A stretch of 6,434 nt of DNA from a bacterium (GTDB lineage Bacteria; Chloroflexota; Dormibacteria; Aeolococcales; Bog-877). Each line of letters opens with the position of its first letter. The first letter of the stretch is position 1. The notes under the pieces are model-generated. The model had not been told where the DNA came from and searched no databases. It saw only the letters and a program-made list of their open reading frames with translations. Location: assembly GCA_021798435.1 (NCBI GenBank), contig JAJZGN010000113.1:1-6434 (forward strand), read 5' to 3'. Both the position numbers and the translations under genes were made by a program. This document shows, one piece after another, positions 1 to 5,851 of this stretch.

Positions 1-615
1 TTGCACGGGCTGGTGATCCCGGGAGGATTCGGCCATCGCGGGATCGAGGGCAAGATCGCCGCCTCCCGCTATGCCCGACACCACCAGCTCCCCTTCCTGG
101 GGCTCTGCCTGGGCATGCAGTGCGCCTGCATCGACGTGGCCCGGGAGGCGCTGGGCACCGAGGACGCCAACAGCACCGAGTTCAACGCCTTCACCGAGCA
201 TCCAGTGATCGACCTGCTGCCGGAGCAGAGGGACGTGGCGGACATGGGGGGCACCATGCGGCTGGGGCTCTATCCCTGCCGGCTCGAGCCGGGAACAAAG
301 GCCGCCGCCGCCTACGGCGAGGCGGTGGTGTACGAGCGGCATCGCCACCGCTTCGAGTTCAACAACCGCTACCGCGACGCCCTGGAGGAGGTGGGGGTGG
401 TGTTCAGCGGCACCTCCCCGACCGGAAGGTTGGTGGAGATCATGGAGCTGCGGGACCATCCCTTCTTCGTGGGCAGCCAGTTCCACCCCGAGTTCCGCTC
501 TCGCCCCCACCGTCCCCACCCCCTCTTCCACGCCTTCATGGCCGCCTGCCTCAGCCGAGCCGGGCTCTCGATGGAGCCCGAGCTGCCCCAGGATCCGGCC
601 GTAGCCGCGGTCTGA
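1..615 (+). CDS. pyrG: CTP synthase, C-terminal glutaminase part (partial)
   Basis: This is the C-terminal class I glutamine amidotransferase domain of CTP synthase, the last step of pyrimidine nucleotide synthesis (UTP + glutamine + ATP to CTP). The domain releases ammonia from glutamine for the N-terminal synthetase domain, which lies before the window. The frame is open at position 1, so the TTG there is an internal Leu codon and not a start. Visible signatures are the oxyanion-hole segment VIPGGFGHRG, the nucleophile Cys in GLCLGMQ (codon 106-108), the family motif RHRFEFNN, and the catalytic His and Glu in QFHPEF (codons 484-486 and 490-492). The triad is therefore intact. The roughly 204 residues present match the usual size of this domain. 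Its TGA stop lies 2 nt before a GTG that may start the next gene, which suggests translational coupling. Confidence 0.97.
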   Translation: MHGLVIPGGFGHRGIEGKIAASRYARHHQLPFLGLCLGMQCACIDVAREALGTEDANSTEFNAFTEHPVIDLLPEQRDVADMGGTMRLGLYPCRLEPGTKAAAAYGEAVVYERHRHRFEFNNRYRDALEEVGVVFSGTSPTGRLVEIMELRDHPFFVGSQFHPEFRSRPHRPHPLFHAFMAACLSRAGLSMEPELPQDPAVAAV

Positions 616-617
616 CA

Positions 618-1895
618 GTGACCGCGGCGCTGCGGCCGCTCCTCAGCGATCAGAGCGGGGAGATGGTGGTGGCCGCGCCCGGCTGGGAGGCCATCGGGCA
701 GAGTGGGCACCGCCTGGTCGACCTCGAGAGCTGGATCCCCATCCCCCCGGGCACCACCCTGATGCACCTTCCCAACCGTGTCGGTCTGGCCCGGCGGCCG
801 GGAGGGGAGGTGAGGGCTGTGAAGGGTCCCCACCCCCTGCCGGTGGCGGCGGTGCTTCCGGTCGGATACCTGAGGCTCCTGCTGCCACCCCACCGGCCCG
901 AGCCGTCAGCCCCGACCCTTCCGCTCTACGGGTACACCGCCGTGGCGGACCGGGACGGGGCGGTGGTGGTCGCCGCGGCCCGGACCGACGACTACCCTCC
1001 CTGGACCGGCCGGCGGCCCCCGCGGGCGGAGCTCGCCGCCGCGGTATCCGCCCTCCAGCGGGAGCTGGCCCGCAACCCGGTGGTCGCCCAGCTCTCGGTC
1101 TGCGCCCTGGAGCACAACTGCCTCACCGCCCAGAACACCTTCCTGGGCCGCCACGAGGGGGCGCTCCCCACCTCGGCCGCCTGCAACGCCGACTGCCTCG
1201 GGTGCATCTCCCTGCAGACCGACTCCGGAGCTCCCACCCCGCAACCCCGGATGCGGCGCGCCCCCGCCGCCCGGGAGCTGATCGAGGTCGGGCACTCGCA
1301 CCTCGGGCGCTGCGAGGCGGCGGGGGAGGCGGGGATGGTCAGCTTCGGCCAGGGGTGCGAGGGGGAGCCGCTCCTGCGGGAGCGGGTGCTGGTGCCTGTC
1401 ACCACCGAGCTTCGCCGCCTCCACCCGAGGGCCACGATCCACGTCAATACCAACGCCAGCCGGCCGGACGCGCTGCGGCGGCTGGTCGAGTCGGGGGTCA
1501 ACAGCTGCCGGATCAGCATCTTCAGCTTCCGCCAGGACCTCTTCGCCGCCTATTACCGCCCCCGCGGGTATGGGATCGAGCAGGTGATCCAGTCGGCCCG
1601 GCTGGCCGCCGCCCTGGGAGCCCAGGTCACCGTGAACCTGCTCACCTTTCCCGGGGTCACCGACAGCCCTTCGGAGCTAGGCCTCACCCTGGAGGTGCTC
1701 TCGGAGCTATCCGTGGACCAGCTGCAGCTCCGCACCCTGAACGGCGACCCGGCCTGGATCCTCGACCGGCTCCCGGAGCTGGCGCCGGGGCTGGGGATGG
1801 AGGAACTGGTGTCCCAGCTCCGGCGCGGTCTTCCCAGGCTCGCGGTGGGCAACTTCACACGACCTGTGAGCGGGCTCTCCGCGAGCCTCTGCTAA
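618..1895 (+). CDS. Radical SAM protein of unknown function
   Basis: This is a radical SAM enzyme of unknown substrate, 425 aa from GTG 618. The 4Fe-4S cluster motif is CNADCLGC (Cys 189, 193 and 196, the canonical CxxxCxxC; codons 1182-1205). It is followed by a GGEP-like SAM-binding segment GQGCEGEPLL, the strand VNTNAS, then RISIFSF and YYRPRGYG, all typical of the radical SAM TIM barrel. About 180 N-terminal residues precede the cluster (IPIPPGTTLMHLPNR, then LPLYGYTAV). They look like a separate domain that I recall from similar unnamed radical SAM proteins. There is no clear C-terminal auxiliary-cluster (SPASM) Cys set, although the last residue is Cys. The start is uncertain. GTG 618 overlaps the pyrG end closely but has no clear Shine-Dalgarno. 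ATG 663 (410 aa) has GGGGAG touching it. rpmE follows 12 nt after the stop, so co-transcription is likely. A role in modifying an RNA or protein of the translation apparatus is only a guess from position. Confidence 0.88.
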   Translation: MTAALRPLLSDQSGEMVVAAPGWEAIGQSGHRLVDLESWIPIPPGTTLMHLPNRVGLARRPGGEVRAVKGPHPLPVAAVLPVGYLRLLLPPHRPEPSAPTLPLYGYTAVADRDGAVVVAAARTDDYPPWTGRRPPRAELAAAVSALQRELARNPVVAQLSVCALEHNCLTAQNTFLGRHEGALPTSAACNADCLGCISLQTDSGAPTPQPRMRRAPAARELIEVGHSHLGRCEAAGEAGMVSFGQGCEGEPLLRERVLVPVTTELRRLHPRATIHVNTNASRPDALRRLVESGVNSCRISIFSFRQDLFAAYYRPRGYGIEQVIQSARLAAALGAQVTVNLLTFPGVTDSPSELGLTLEVLSELSVDQLQLRTLNGDPAWILDRLPELAPGLGMEELVSQLRRGLPRLAVGNFTRPVSGLSASLC

Positions 1896-1898
1896 GCT

Positions 1899-1902
1899 GG
1901 AG
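1899..1902 (+). promoter_or_regulatory. Shine-Dalgarno that sets the rpmE start
   Basis: GGAG lies 5 nt before ATG 1908, the standard spacing. A GTG two codons upstream (1902) overlaps this GGAG and would leave itself no binding site. ATG 1908 also gives the normal L31 N-terminus MKATIHPEY, so it is the chosen start. Confidence 0.75.
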
Positions 1903-1907
1903 TGAAG

Positions 1908-2117
1908 ATGAAAGCCACCATCCATCCGGAGTACTTCCACGACGCGGTGGTCACCTGCTCCTGCGGGAACACCTTCACCACCGGGTCGACCCAGAAGACC
2001 CTGCACACCGAAGTCTGCAGCGTCTGCCACCCGTTCTTCACCGGGGAGCAACGGATCGTGGACACCGGGGGCCAGGTCGAGCGCTTCCGGCGGCGCGCCC
2101 AGAAGGCCCAGCGCTAG
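1908..2117 (+). CDS. rpmE: 50S ribosomal protein L31, zinc-binding form
   Basis: This is ribosomal protein L31 of the large subunit (69 aa), which lies at the central protuberance and bridges to the 30S head. The whole length matches the family: N-terminus MKATIHPEY, then CSCGNTF, CSVCHPFFTG, and the end TGGQVERFRRR. It is the Cys-containing (C+) type. Cys 17, 19, 37 and 40 are all present and are expected to bind one zinc ion. Species that regulate L31 by zinc often keep a second, Cys-free copy elsewhere; none is in this window. It lies 12 nt after the radical SAM gene and 36 nt before prfA, inside the same apparent operon. It ends in TAG, a codon read by RF1, the product of the next gene. 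Confidence 0.97.
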   Translation: MKATIHPEYFHDAVVTCSCGNTFTTGSTQKTLHTEVCSVCHPFFTGEQRIVDTGGQVERFRRRAQKAQR

Positions 2118-2123
2118 CCCGGG

Positions 2124-2138
2124 GCCGCCGCTGGCGGC
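2124..2138 (+). other. Short perfect hairpin between rpmE and prfA
   Basis: GCCGCC, loop GCT, GGCGGC form a 6-bp all-GC stem seven bases after the rpmE stop. No T-rich run follows, so it is unlikely to be a full terminator. It could slow polymerase, protect the rpmE 3' end or tune prfA initiation. It sits directly against the alternative TTG start (2139), which argues mildly for the ATG at 2154. Confidence 0.4.
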
Positions 2139-2153
2139 TTGACGGCTGAGCCC

Positions 2154-3245
2154 ATGGCCACCCTCCCACCGAACTTGCAGGCGCGGCTGGACCAGGCCCG
2201 GGAGCGCCGTTCGGAGCTGGAGCGCCAGCTCCAGGACCCTGAGCTGGACCCCCGGCGGCTGGAGCCGGTGGGCCGGGAGCTGGCGCAGCTCCGCCCGGTT
2301 TTGGACCTCCTGGAGAAGGCCGAGGAGGCCGAGTGCCGAGCCCAGGAGGCGGAGGGGCTGGCCGCGCTCGAGGACGACCCCGAGATGCGCGCCTTCCTGG
2401 ACGGGGAGGCCCGGCGCGAGCAGGCGGCCGCAGCGGCAGCGGTCGGCGAGCTGCGGCTTCTCCTGCTGCCGGAGGATCCGGATGAGCAGCGGGACGCGGT
2501 GGTGGAGATCCGCGCGGCCACCGGAGGGGAGGAGGCTGCCCTTTTCGCCGCCGACCTGCTGCGCATGTACCTGCGCTATGCCGAGCGGCAGCGTTGGAAG
2601 GTGGAGATGATCGACAGCTCCCCCAGTGAGGCCGGGGGCCTGAAGGAGGTAGTCCTGGAGGTCCACGGGCGATCCGCCTACGGTCATCTCCAGTTCGAGA
2701 GCGGGGTGCACCGGGTGCAGCGGGTGCCGCAGACCGAGTCCCAGGGACGGGTCCATACCTCGGCGGCCAGCGTGGTGGTGCTGCCCGAGGCCGAGGAGCT
2801 GGAGATCGAGATCCGGGACGAGGATCTGAAAGTGGACGTCTTCCGCTCTACCGGACCGGGCGGACAGAGCGTCAACACCACCGACTCCGCAGTTCGCATC
2901 ACGCACCTCCCGACCGGCCTTGTGGTCACCTGCCAGGACGAGAAGTCCCAGCACAAGAACCGGGCCAAGGCGCTGCGGGTGCTCCGTTCCCGGCTCTATG
3001 ACCGGATGCGCGCCGAGAAGGACCGGGAGCTGCGGGTGACCCGGCTGGCCATGGTCGGGCACGGTGACCGGAGCGAGAAGATCCGCACCTACAACTTCCG
3101 AGAGAACCGCGTCACCGACCACCGGATCGACCTCACCCTCTACCAGCTCCCCCGGATCCTCGATGGGGAGCTGGAGCTCGTCGTGGACCCCTTGCGCCAG
3201 GCGGACCAGGCCCGTCGGCTGGCCGGAGCCGAGTCCGTCTCGTAA
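2154..3245 (+). CDS. prfA: Peptide chain release factor 1
   Basis: This class I release factor recognises UAA and UAG and triggers release of the finished protein. It has 363 aa from ATG 2154, close to the 360 of E. coli RF1. The N-terminal third is a charged coiled-coil-like domain. The codon-recognition loop carries P-Q-T (residues 192-194, in RVQRVPQTESQGR), the PxT form that marks RF1 as opposed to the SPF of RF2. The catalytic GGQ is at residues 236-238 (2859-2867), followed by SVNTTDSAVRITHLPTG and SQHKNRAKAL. The C-terminal part has the conserved RTYNF and RVTDHRI. A TTG at 2139 would add five residues, but it directly abuts a hairpin. Neither start has a strong Shine-Dalgarno. The usual neighbour prmC, the methylase of the GGQ glutamine, does not follow; a terminator does. 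Confidence 0.97.
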   Translation: MATLPPNLQARLDQARERRSELERQLQDPELDPRRLEPVGRELAQLRPVLDLLEKAEEAECRAQEAEGLAALEDDPEMRAFLDGEARREQAAAAAAVGELRLLLLPEDPDEQRDAVVEIRAATGGEEAALFAADLLRMYLRYAERQRWKVEMIDSSPSEAGGLKEVVLEVHGRSAYGHLQFESGVHRVQRVPQTESQGRVHTSAASVVVLPEAEELEIEIRDEDLKVDVFRSTGPGGQSVNTTDSAVRITHLPTGLVVTCQDEKSQHKNRAKALRVLRSRLYDRMRAEKDRELRVTRLAMVGHGDRSEKIRTYNFRENRVTDHRIDLTLYQLPRILDGELELVVDPLRQADQARRLAGAESVS

Positions 3246-3259
3246 CGAGGCCGTCAGGT

Positions 3260-3306
3260 CCGGTCACGGAACTGGGTAGTCCCGGTGACCAGGGTGTTTC
3301 TTCTTG
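3260..3306 (+). terminator. Intrinsic terminator after prfA
   Basis: Starting 14 nt after the prfA stop, CC-GGTCAC-GGA-(A)-CT pairs with AG-TCC-(CG)-GTGACC-(A)-GG around a GGGT tetraloop. The result is about 13 base pairs with small bulges. The T-rich run GTGTTTCTTCTTG (3294-3306) follows at once. Stem plus T-tract is the classical Rho-independent form and closes the pyrG-to-prfA unit. Confidence 0.75.
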
Positions 3307-3328
3307 TGTAGGGCCCGAGTGCGGGCGC

Positions 3329-3429
3329 GACGCGGAAGGATTGGGACGCGGGACGGCTCGACCGGATGAGACGGTCGGAAGGGTCGCCGCCGCTGAATTG
3401 AAGAGCGGCGCCGGGGCCGACGGCCCTGG
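3329..3429 (+). promoter_or_regulatory. Structured leader upstream of the surface protein gene
   Basis: The region between the prfA terminator and the next start holds a near direct repeat (GACGCGGAAGG at 3329 and GACGCGGGACGG at 3345). Three stems follow. CGACCG/CGGTCG has a 7-nt loop (3359-3377). CGCCGCT/AGCGGCG has a 9-nt loop (3388-3410). CCGGGGCC/GGCCCTGG has a GAC loop and one G-U pair (3411-3429). GGCGCGAC near 3324-3331 can also pair, with a 2-nt bulge, with GTCGCC near 3383-3388, which would close a larger domain. The last hairpin ends three bases before the ribosome binding site. This could be a cis-regulatory RNA or simply GC-rich spacer. I could not match it to a known riboswitch class and see no convincing -35/-10 promoter. 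Confidence 0.35.
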
Positions 3430-3432
3430 CCG

Positions 3433-3438
3433 AGGAGG
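3433..3438 (+). promoter_or_regulatory. Strong Shine-Dalgarno for GTG 3444
   Basis: AGGAGG is fully complementary to the 16S rRNA tail and lies 5 nt before GTG 3444. It fixes that GTG as the start and is the strongest ribosome binding site in the window. Confidence 0.8.
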
Positions 3439-3443
3439 CAGGA

Positions 3444-4715
3444 GTGCTTAGAGCGACCAGTCGGCGGTGGAAGACCTGGGCGGCGACCGGCGCTGGGGCA
3501 CTTTGCCTGGCGCTCTCACTGCCGATGGCGGTGCTTGCAGCTGGCCAGGTTGCGCCGGCCTCCAGCTCGTCCGGTTCGGGGAACCCGAACCATGAGGATG
3601 TCTGGGTGGACAACGTGGGCCAGCCTCCGGGGCCGGGGCACGAGATGGATCCCCACCTCGCTTGCCAGGACATCAACCTCTGGGGCATCACCATGGCCGA
3701 TGCCAGTGGCCAGTTCACCATCGACGGCTGGCCGCCTTCGGGGAGTGGCTCCGGGGACCTGAACCACCCCGGATACAAGGAGGACCAGGCCTGGCCCGGC
3801 ACCAAGGCCAATCCCGGGTTGGCCACCTGGAACTACAACCAGTCCCAGGGCGGCGACCAGGTGATGGCGGTGATCAAGGTCAAGACCCTCATCGCTGATG
3901 CCATCGCCAACGGGGACAGCCCGGTCAACGGTCAGGGCTTCCATTTCAAGCTGCAGTTCCTGCAGGACCCTCAGAAGCACAAGACCTTCTGGGTGAACTG
4001 CCCCGGCCCGACCCCGACTCCGAGCCCGTCGAGCAGCTCAACCCCGACCCCGAGCCCGTCGAGCAGCTCGACCCCGACCCCGAGCCCGTCGAGCAGCTCC
4101 ACCCCGACTCCGAGCCCGTCGAGCAGCTCGACCCCGACCCCGAGCCCGTCGAGCAGCTCCACTCCGACTCCGAGCCCGTCGAGCAGCTCCACTCCGACTC
4201 CGTCGGGCAACCAGCCCACCCTCACGGTGGTGAAGAGCAATGACGCGGATGGGGATGGCACCTACCAGCAGACCGAGGAGGCGCCCAGCCCTGGGGCATC
4301 AGTGCCTTTCAAGGCCGTGATCACCAACACCAGCCAGGTCATCGAGACGATCACCGCGATCACCGACACCTACGCTGGCAGCACCGTAAACGAGTGCCAG
4401 TCGCTGGTCGGGACCCAGCTGGATCCTGGCAGCTCGGTCACCTGCTCGTTCACCATTTCCGATTACGCCCCCGCGGCCGGAACCTCGCTCACCGACACCG
4501 TGACCGTCACGGTCACCTCGGACGGCACGTCTGTCCAGGCCGATGGGACTTCGACCGTCACCACGGCATCTCCGGGAGGCTCGGTCCTGGGCGCCTCGAC
4601 CAGCACCCCGGGCACCGGCGCCGGGCTGGCGATCGGCCTGACCGTGGCGCTGGTTCTTCTGGGATTGACCTTGCTTGGCCTCGGACGCTGGGAGCGGCGC
4701 CGGGCCATCGGCTGA
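3444..4715 (+). CDS. Secreted surface protein with TPS stalk and C-terminal anchor
   Basis: This 423-aa exported protein has no known function. Residues 1-32 are a signal peptide: basic RATSRRWK, a hydrophobic core, and cleavage likely after AVLA. Residues about 45-188 form a globular domain (EDVWVDNVGQPPGPGHEMDP, a Cys in LACQDINLWG, FHFKLQF, and a second Cys in FWVNC that could pair with the first). Residues 190-254 are a stalk of six TPTPSPSSSS repeats plus a partial one, probably extended and possibly glycosylated. Residues 267-278 match an EF-hand loop and open a Thr/Val-rich beta domain like the DUF11-type repeats of surface proteins (to about 375). The end has TPGTG (388-392), a membrane helix (about 394-414) and RWERRR, the layout of a sortase signal with an altered LPXTG. 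If sortase does not act, the helix alone would hold it in the membrane. It stands alone between two terminator-like hairpins, so it is likely monocistronic. Confidence 0.88.
   Translation: MLRATSRRWKTWAATGAGALCLALSLPMAVLAAGQVAPASSSSGSGNPNHEDVWVDNVGQPPGPGHEMDPHLACQDINLWGITMADASGQFTIDGWPPSGSGSGDLNHPGYKEDQAWPGTKANPGLATWNYNQSQGGDQVMAVIKVKTLIADAIANGDSPVNGQGFHFKLQFLQDPQKHKTFWVNCPGPTPTPSPSSSSTPTPSPSSSSTPTPSPSSSSTPTPSPSSSSTPTPSPSSSSTPTPSPSSSSTPTPSGNQPTLTVVKSNDADGDGTYQQTEEAPSPGASVPFKAVITNTSQVIETITAITDTYAGSTVNECQSLVGTQLDPGSSVTCSFTISDYAPAAGTSLTDTVTVTVTSDGTSVQADGTSTVTTASPGGSVLGASTSTPGTGAGLAIGLTVALVLLGLTLLGLGRWERRRAIG
4011..4202 (+). repeat. 30-bp tandem repeat, six units plus a partial
   Basis: Six exact-length 30-bp units start at 4011, 4041, 4071, 4101, 4131 and 4161, and a 12-bp partial unit starts at 4191. 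Each encodes TPTPSPSSSS in frame. The units differ only at the third base of codons 1, 3 and 10; the other seven codons are identical in all units. The array builds the stalk between the N-terminal and beta-rich domains of the surface protein. It is not a CRISPR array, since there are no spacers. Confidence 0.95.
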
Positions 4716-4721
4716 GCCAGG

Positions 4722-4745
4722 GGGCGGGGGCCCGGGCCCCCGCCC
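4722..4745. terminator. Perfect GC palindrome between convergent genes
   Basis: This 24-bp perfect palindrome consists only of G and C. It can fold as a 10-bp stem (GGGCGGGGGC/GCCCCCGCCC) with a CCGG loop on either strand. It begins 6 nt after the stop of the plus-strand surface gene and directly abuts the stop codon (4746-4748) of the minus-strand gene. The position suggests a bidirectional terminator. There is no T-run on either side, so stalling, Rho or transcript end protection may matter more than classical intrinsic termination. Confidence 0.6.
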
Positions 4746-5834
4746 TCACCCCTCAGGGGCCCCGGGGCGGCGGTCGGCGGGCCGTTGCGGCTCGATCAGG
4801 AGCCCAGGGAAGCTTTGGCGCGGACCGCTCCACGGGCCGGGCGGGGCGTCCAGGAGGTCCGCGAGAGCGTACGCGGTCGACTCATAGTTGACGCGCCAGC
4901 CCTGGAAGTGCGGCCAGGCCTCCTCCCAGGTGCGCTCAGCGGGGAGGCCAGAGCGGGTCAGCATCTCGCACGCGGCCTGGAACTCCTGCTGGGTCAGCTG
5001 GATGGGGTCGTCCGGACGTGGATCCGGGCCGTATGGAATCCTCATGGTGTCGCAGATGGCCCGCAGGGCCGCGTAGCCCATGCGCAGGCACGCCCGGGCT
5101 TCGACCGGGGCCGAAGATGGGCACAGGCTTAGGCACAGCGCCGCGGAGTCCAGCACCGCGAGCAGTGACACGATCCAGGATCGCAGGGGGTGGGGGGAGC
5201 GGAGAGTCAGGAGGACGGGGTAGGTGGAGTGGCTCTCCGCCAGGTCCGCGGCCCACTCCTCCCATCGCCGATACAGCTCCCCCAGGCTTCCCGAGATCCC
5301 GATGAGCTGGTGACGGATCAAGATCTCCGGTCCCCAGGCCGGGGCCCCGGCCCGGAACTGGAGCAGCGTGACCAGCGTCTCGCGGCGATTGAAGGCGGCG
5401 TAGATGGTCGGGAGGTAGGCGATCTGGACGGCGATCAGCGTGGGGCCGCTGGCGGCGGCGAGAAAGGTAAGCACCAGCGGGCCGGGGTGATTGCTGGTGG
5501 CGAATCCCAGGGTGAAGAGGGCGGACCCGGCGAGGCGGAGCCCGGCGCCCAGGGAGTCACCGGTCGCTGCGGAGAGCAGCAGCCCGTAACCCAACAGCAG
5601 CGCGCCCAGCCAGGTGGCGAGGCCACCGATGATGATGGCCGGCCCCTGCAGCGCCAGCAGCCGGTCCTTGTCCTCGTATCGCTCCCGGCGGCCCGCAACC
5701 AAATTGAGGGCACGCCGCGAGACCCGGGAGGCGGCGGTGACGACCCAGCCGTACCCGCCCCGAGGGACGACCAGCTCTCGCACGATGCTGGCCCACGCGG
5801 CCAAGATCACCCCGGCCCCCAGGAGACCCTCCAA
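4746..5834 (-). CDS. Pore-loop channel-like membrane protein, unknown function
   Basis: This 362-aa protein has membrane segments at about residues 3-22, 63-89 and 119-146 and a long, probably cytosolic C-terminal region with one further hydrophobic helix (220-238). The stretch before the third helix, LFTLGFATSNHPGP, sits where a two-helix potassium channel has its pore helix and TVGYGD filter. The AYLPTIYAAFNRRE after it resembles the segment after the inner helix in bacterial channels of that type. The filter is degenerate (TLGFATS), so potassium selectivity cannot be assumed. The C-terminal part carries IPYGPDPRPDDPIQLT and EEAWPHFQGWRVNYES, which I recall as conserved in unnamed actinobacterial proteins. 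The TTG start at 5834 has no good Shine-Dalgarno. GTG at 5810, with GGGGG upstream, is an alternative that removes eight residues. The gene lies 17 nt after the exonuclease gene and is likely in the same operon. Confidence 0.8.
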   Translation of the reverse strand: MEGLLGAGVILAAWASIVRELVVPRGGYGWVVTAASRVSRRALNLVAGRRERYEDKDRLLALQGPAIIIGGLATWLGALLLGYGLLLSAATGDSLGAGLRLAGSALFTLGFATSNHPGPLVLTFLAAASGPTLIAVQIAYLPTIYAAFNRRETLVTLLQFRAGAPAWGPEILIRHQLIGISGSLGELYRRWEEWAADLAESHSTYPVLLTLRSPHPLRSWIVSLLAVLDSAALCLSLCPSSAPVEARACLRMGYAALRAICDTMRIPYGPDPRPDDPIQLTQQEFQAACEMLTRSGLPAERTWEEAWPHFQGWRVNYESTAYALADLLDAPPGPWSGPRQSFPGLLIEPQRPADRRPGAPEG

Positions 5835-5851
5835 GACCCGAAGAGAGGAGG

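Noticed and set aside
1..3. TTG as a real start codon at the window edge
   Set aside because: The reading begins inside the conserved CTP synthase glutaminase domain, so the gene starts before the window.
120..617. Upstream extension of the radical SAM gene in the same frame
   Set aside because: This stretch overlaps pyrG out of frame and translates to Arg/Gly/Pro-rich low complexity; the recognisable protein begins near 618-663.
1707..3122. 471-codon open frame on the minus strand
   Set aside because: It is antisense to the radical SAM gene, rpmE and prfA, all clearly recognised. Long antisense frames are normal in GC-rich DNA, and its translation shows no known domain.
3341..3369. Promoter with TTGGGA as -35 for the surface gene
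   Set aside because: No recognisable -10 lies at 16-18 nt, and the sequence overlaps a stable hairpin.
3320..3390. Cyclic-di-GMP (GEMM-like) riboswitch, suggested by GGGACGC in the leader
   Set aside because: The adjoining stem and the other conserved core segments of that class are not present; only a short string matches.
4011..4202. CRISPR-like array
   Set aside because: Units are contiguous, in frame and coding, with no unique spacers between them.
3971..4261. Minus-strand frame with perfect repeats of VGVELLDGLG
   Set aside because: It is the reverse reading of the 30-bp tandem array inside the surface protein; the repeats are inherited from the real gene.
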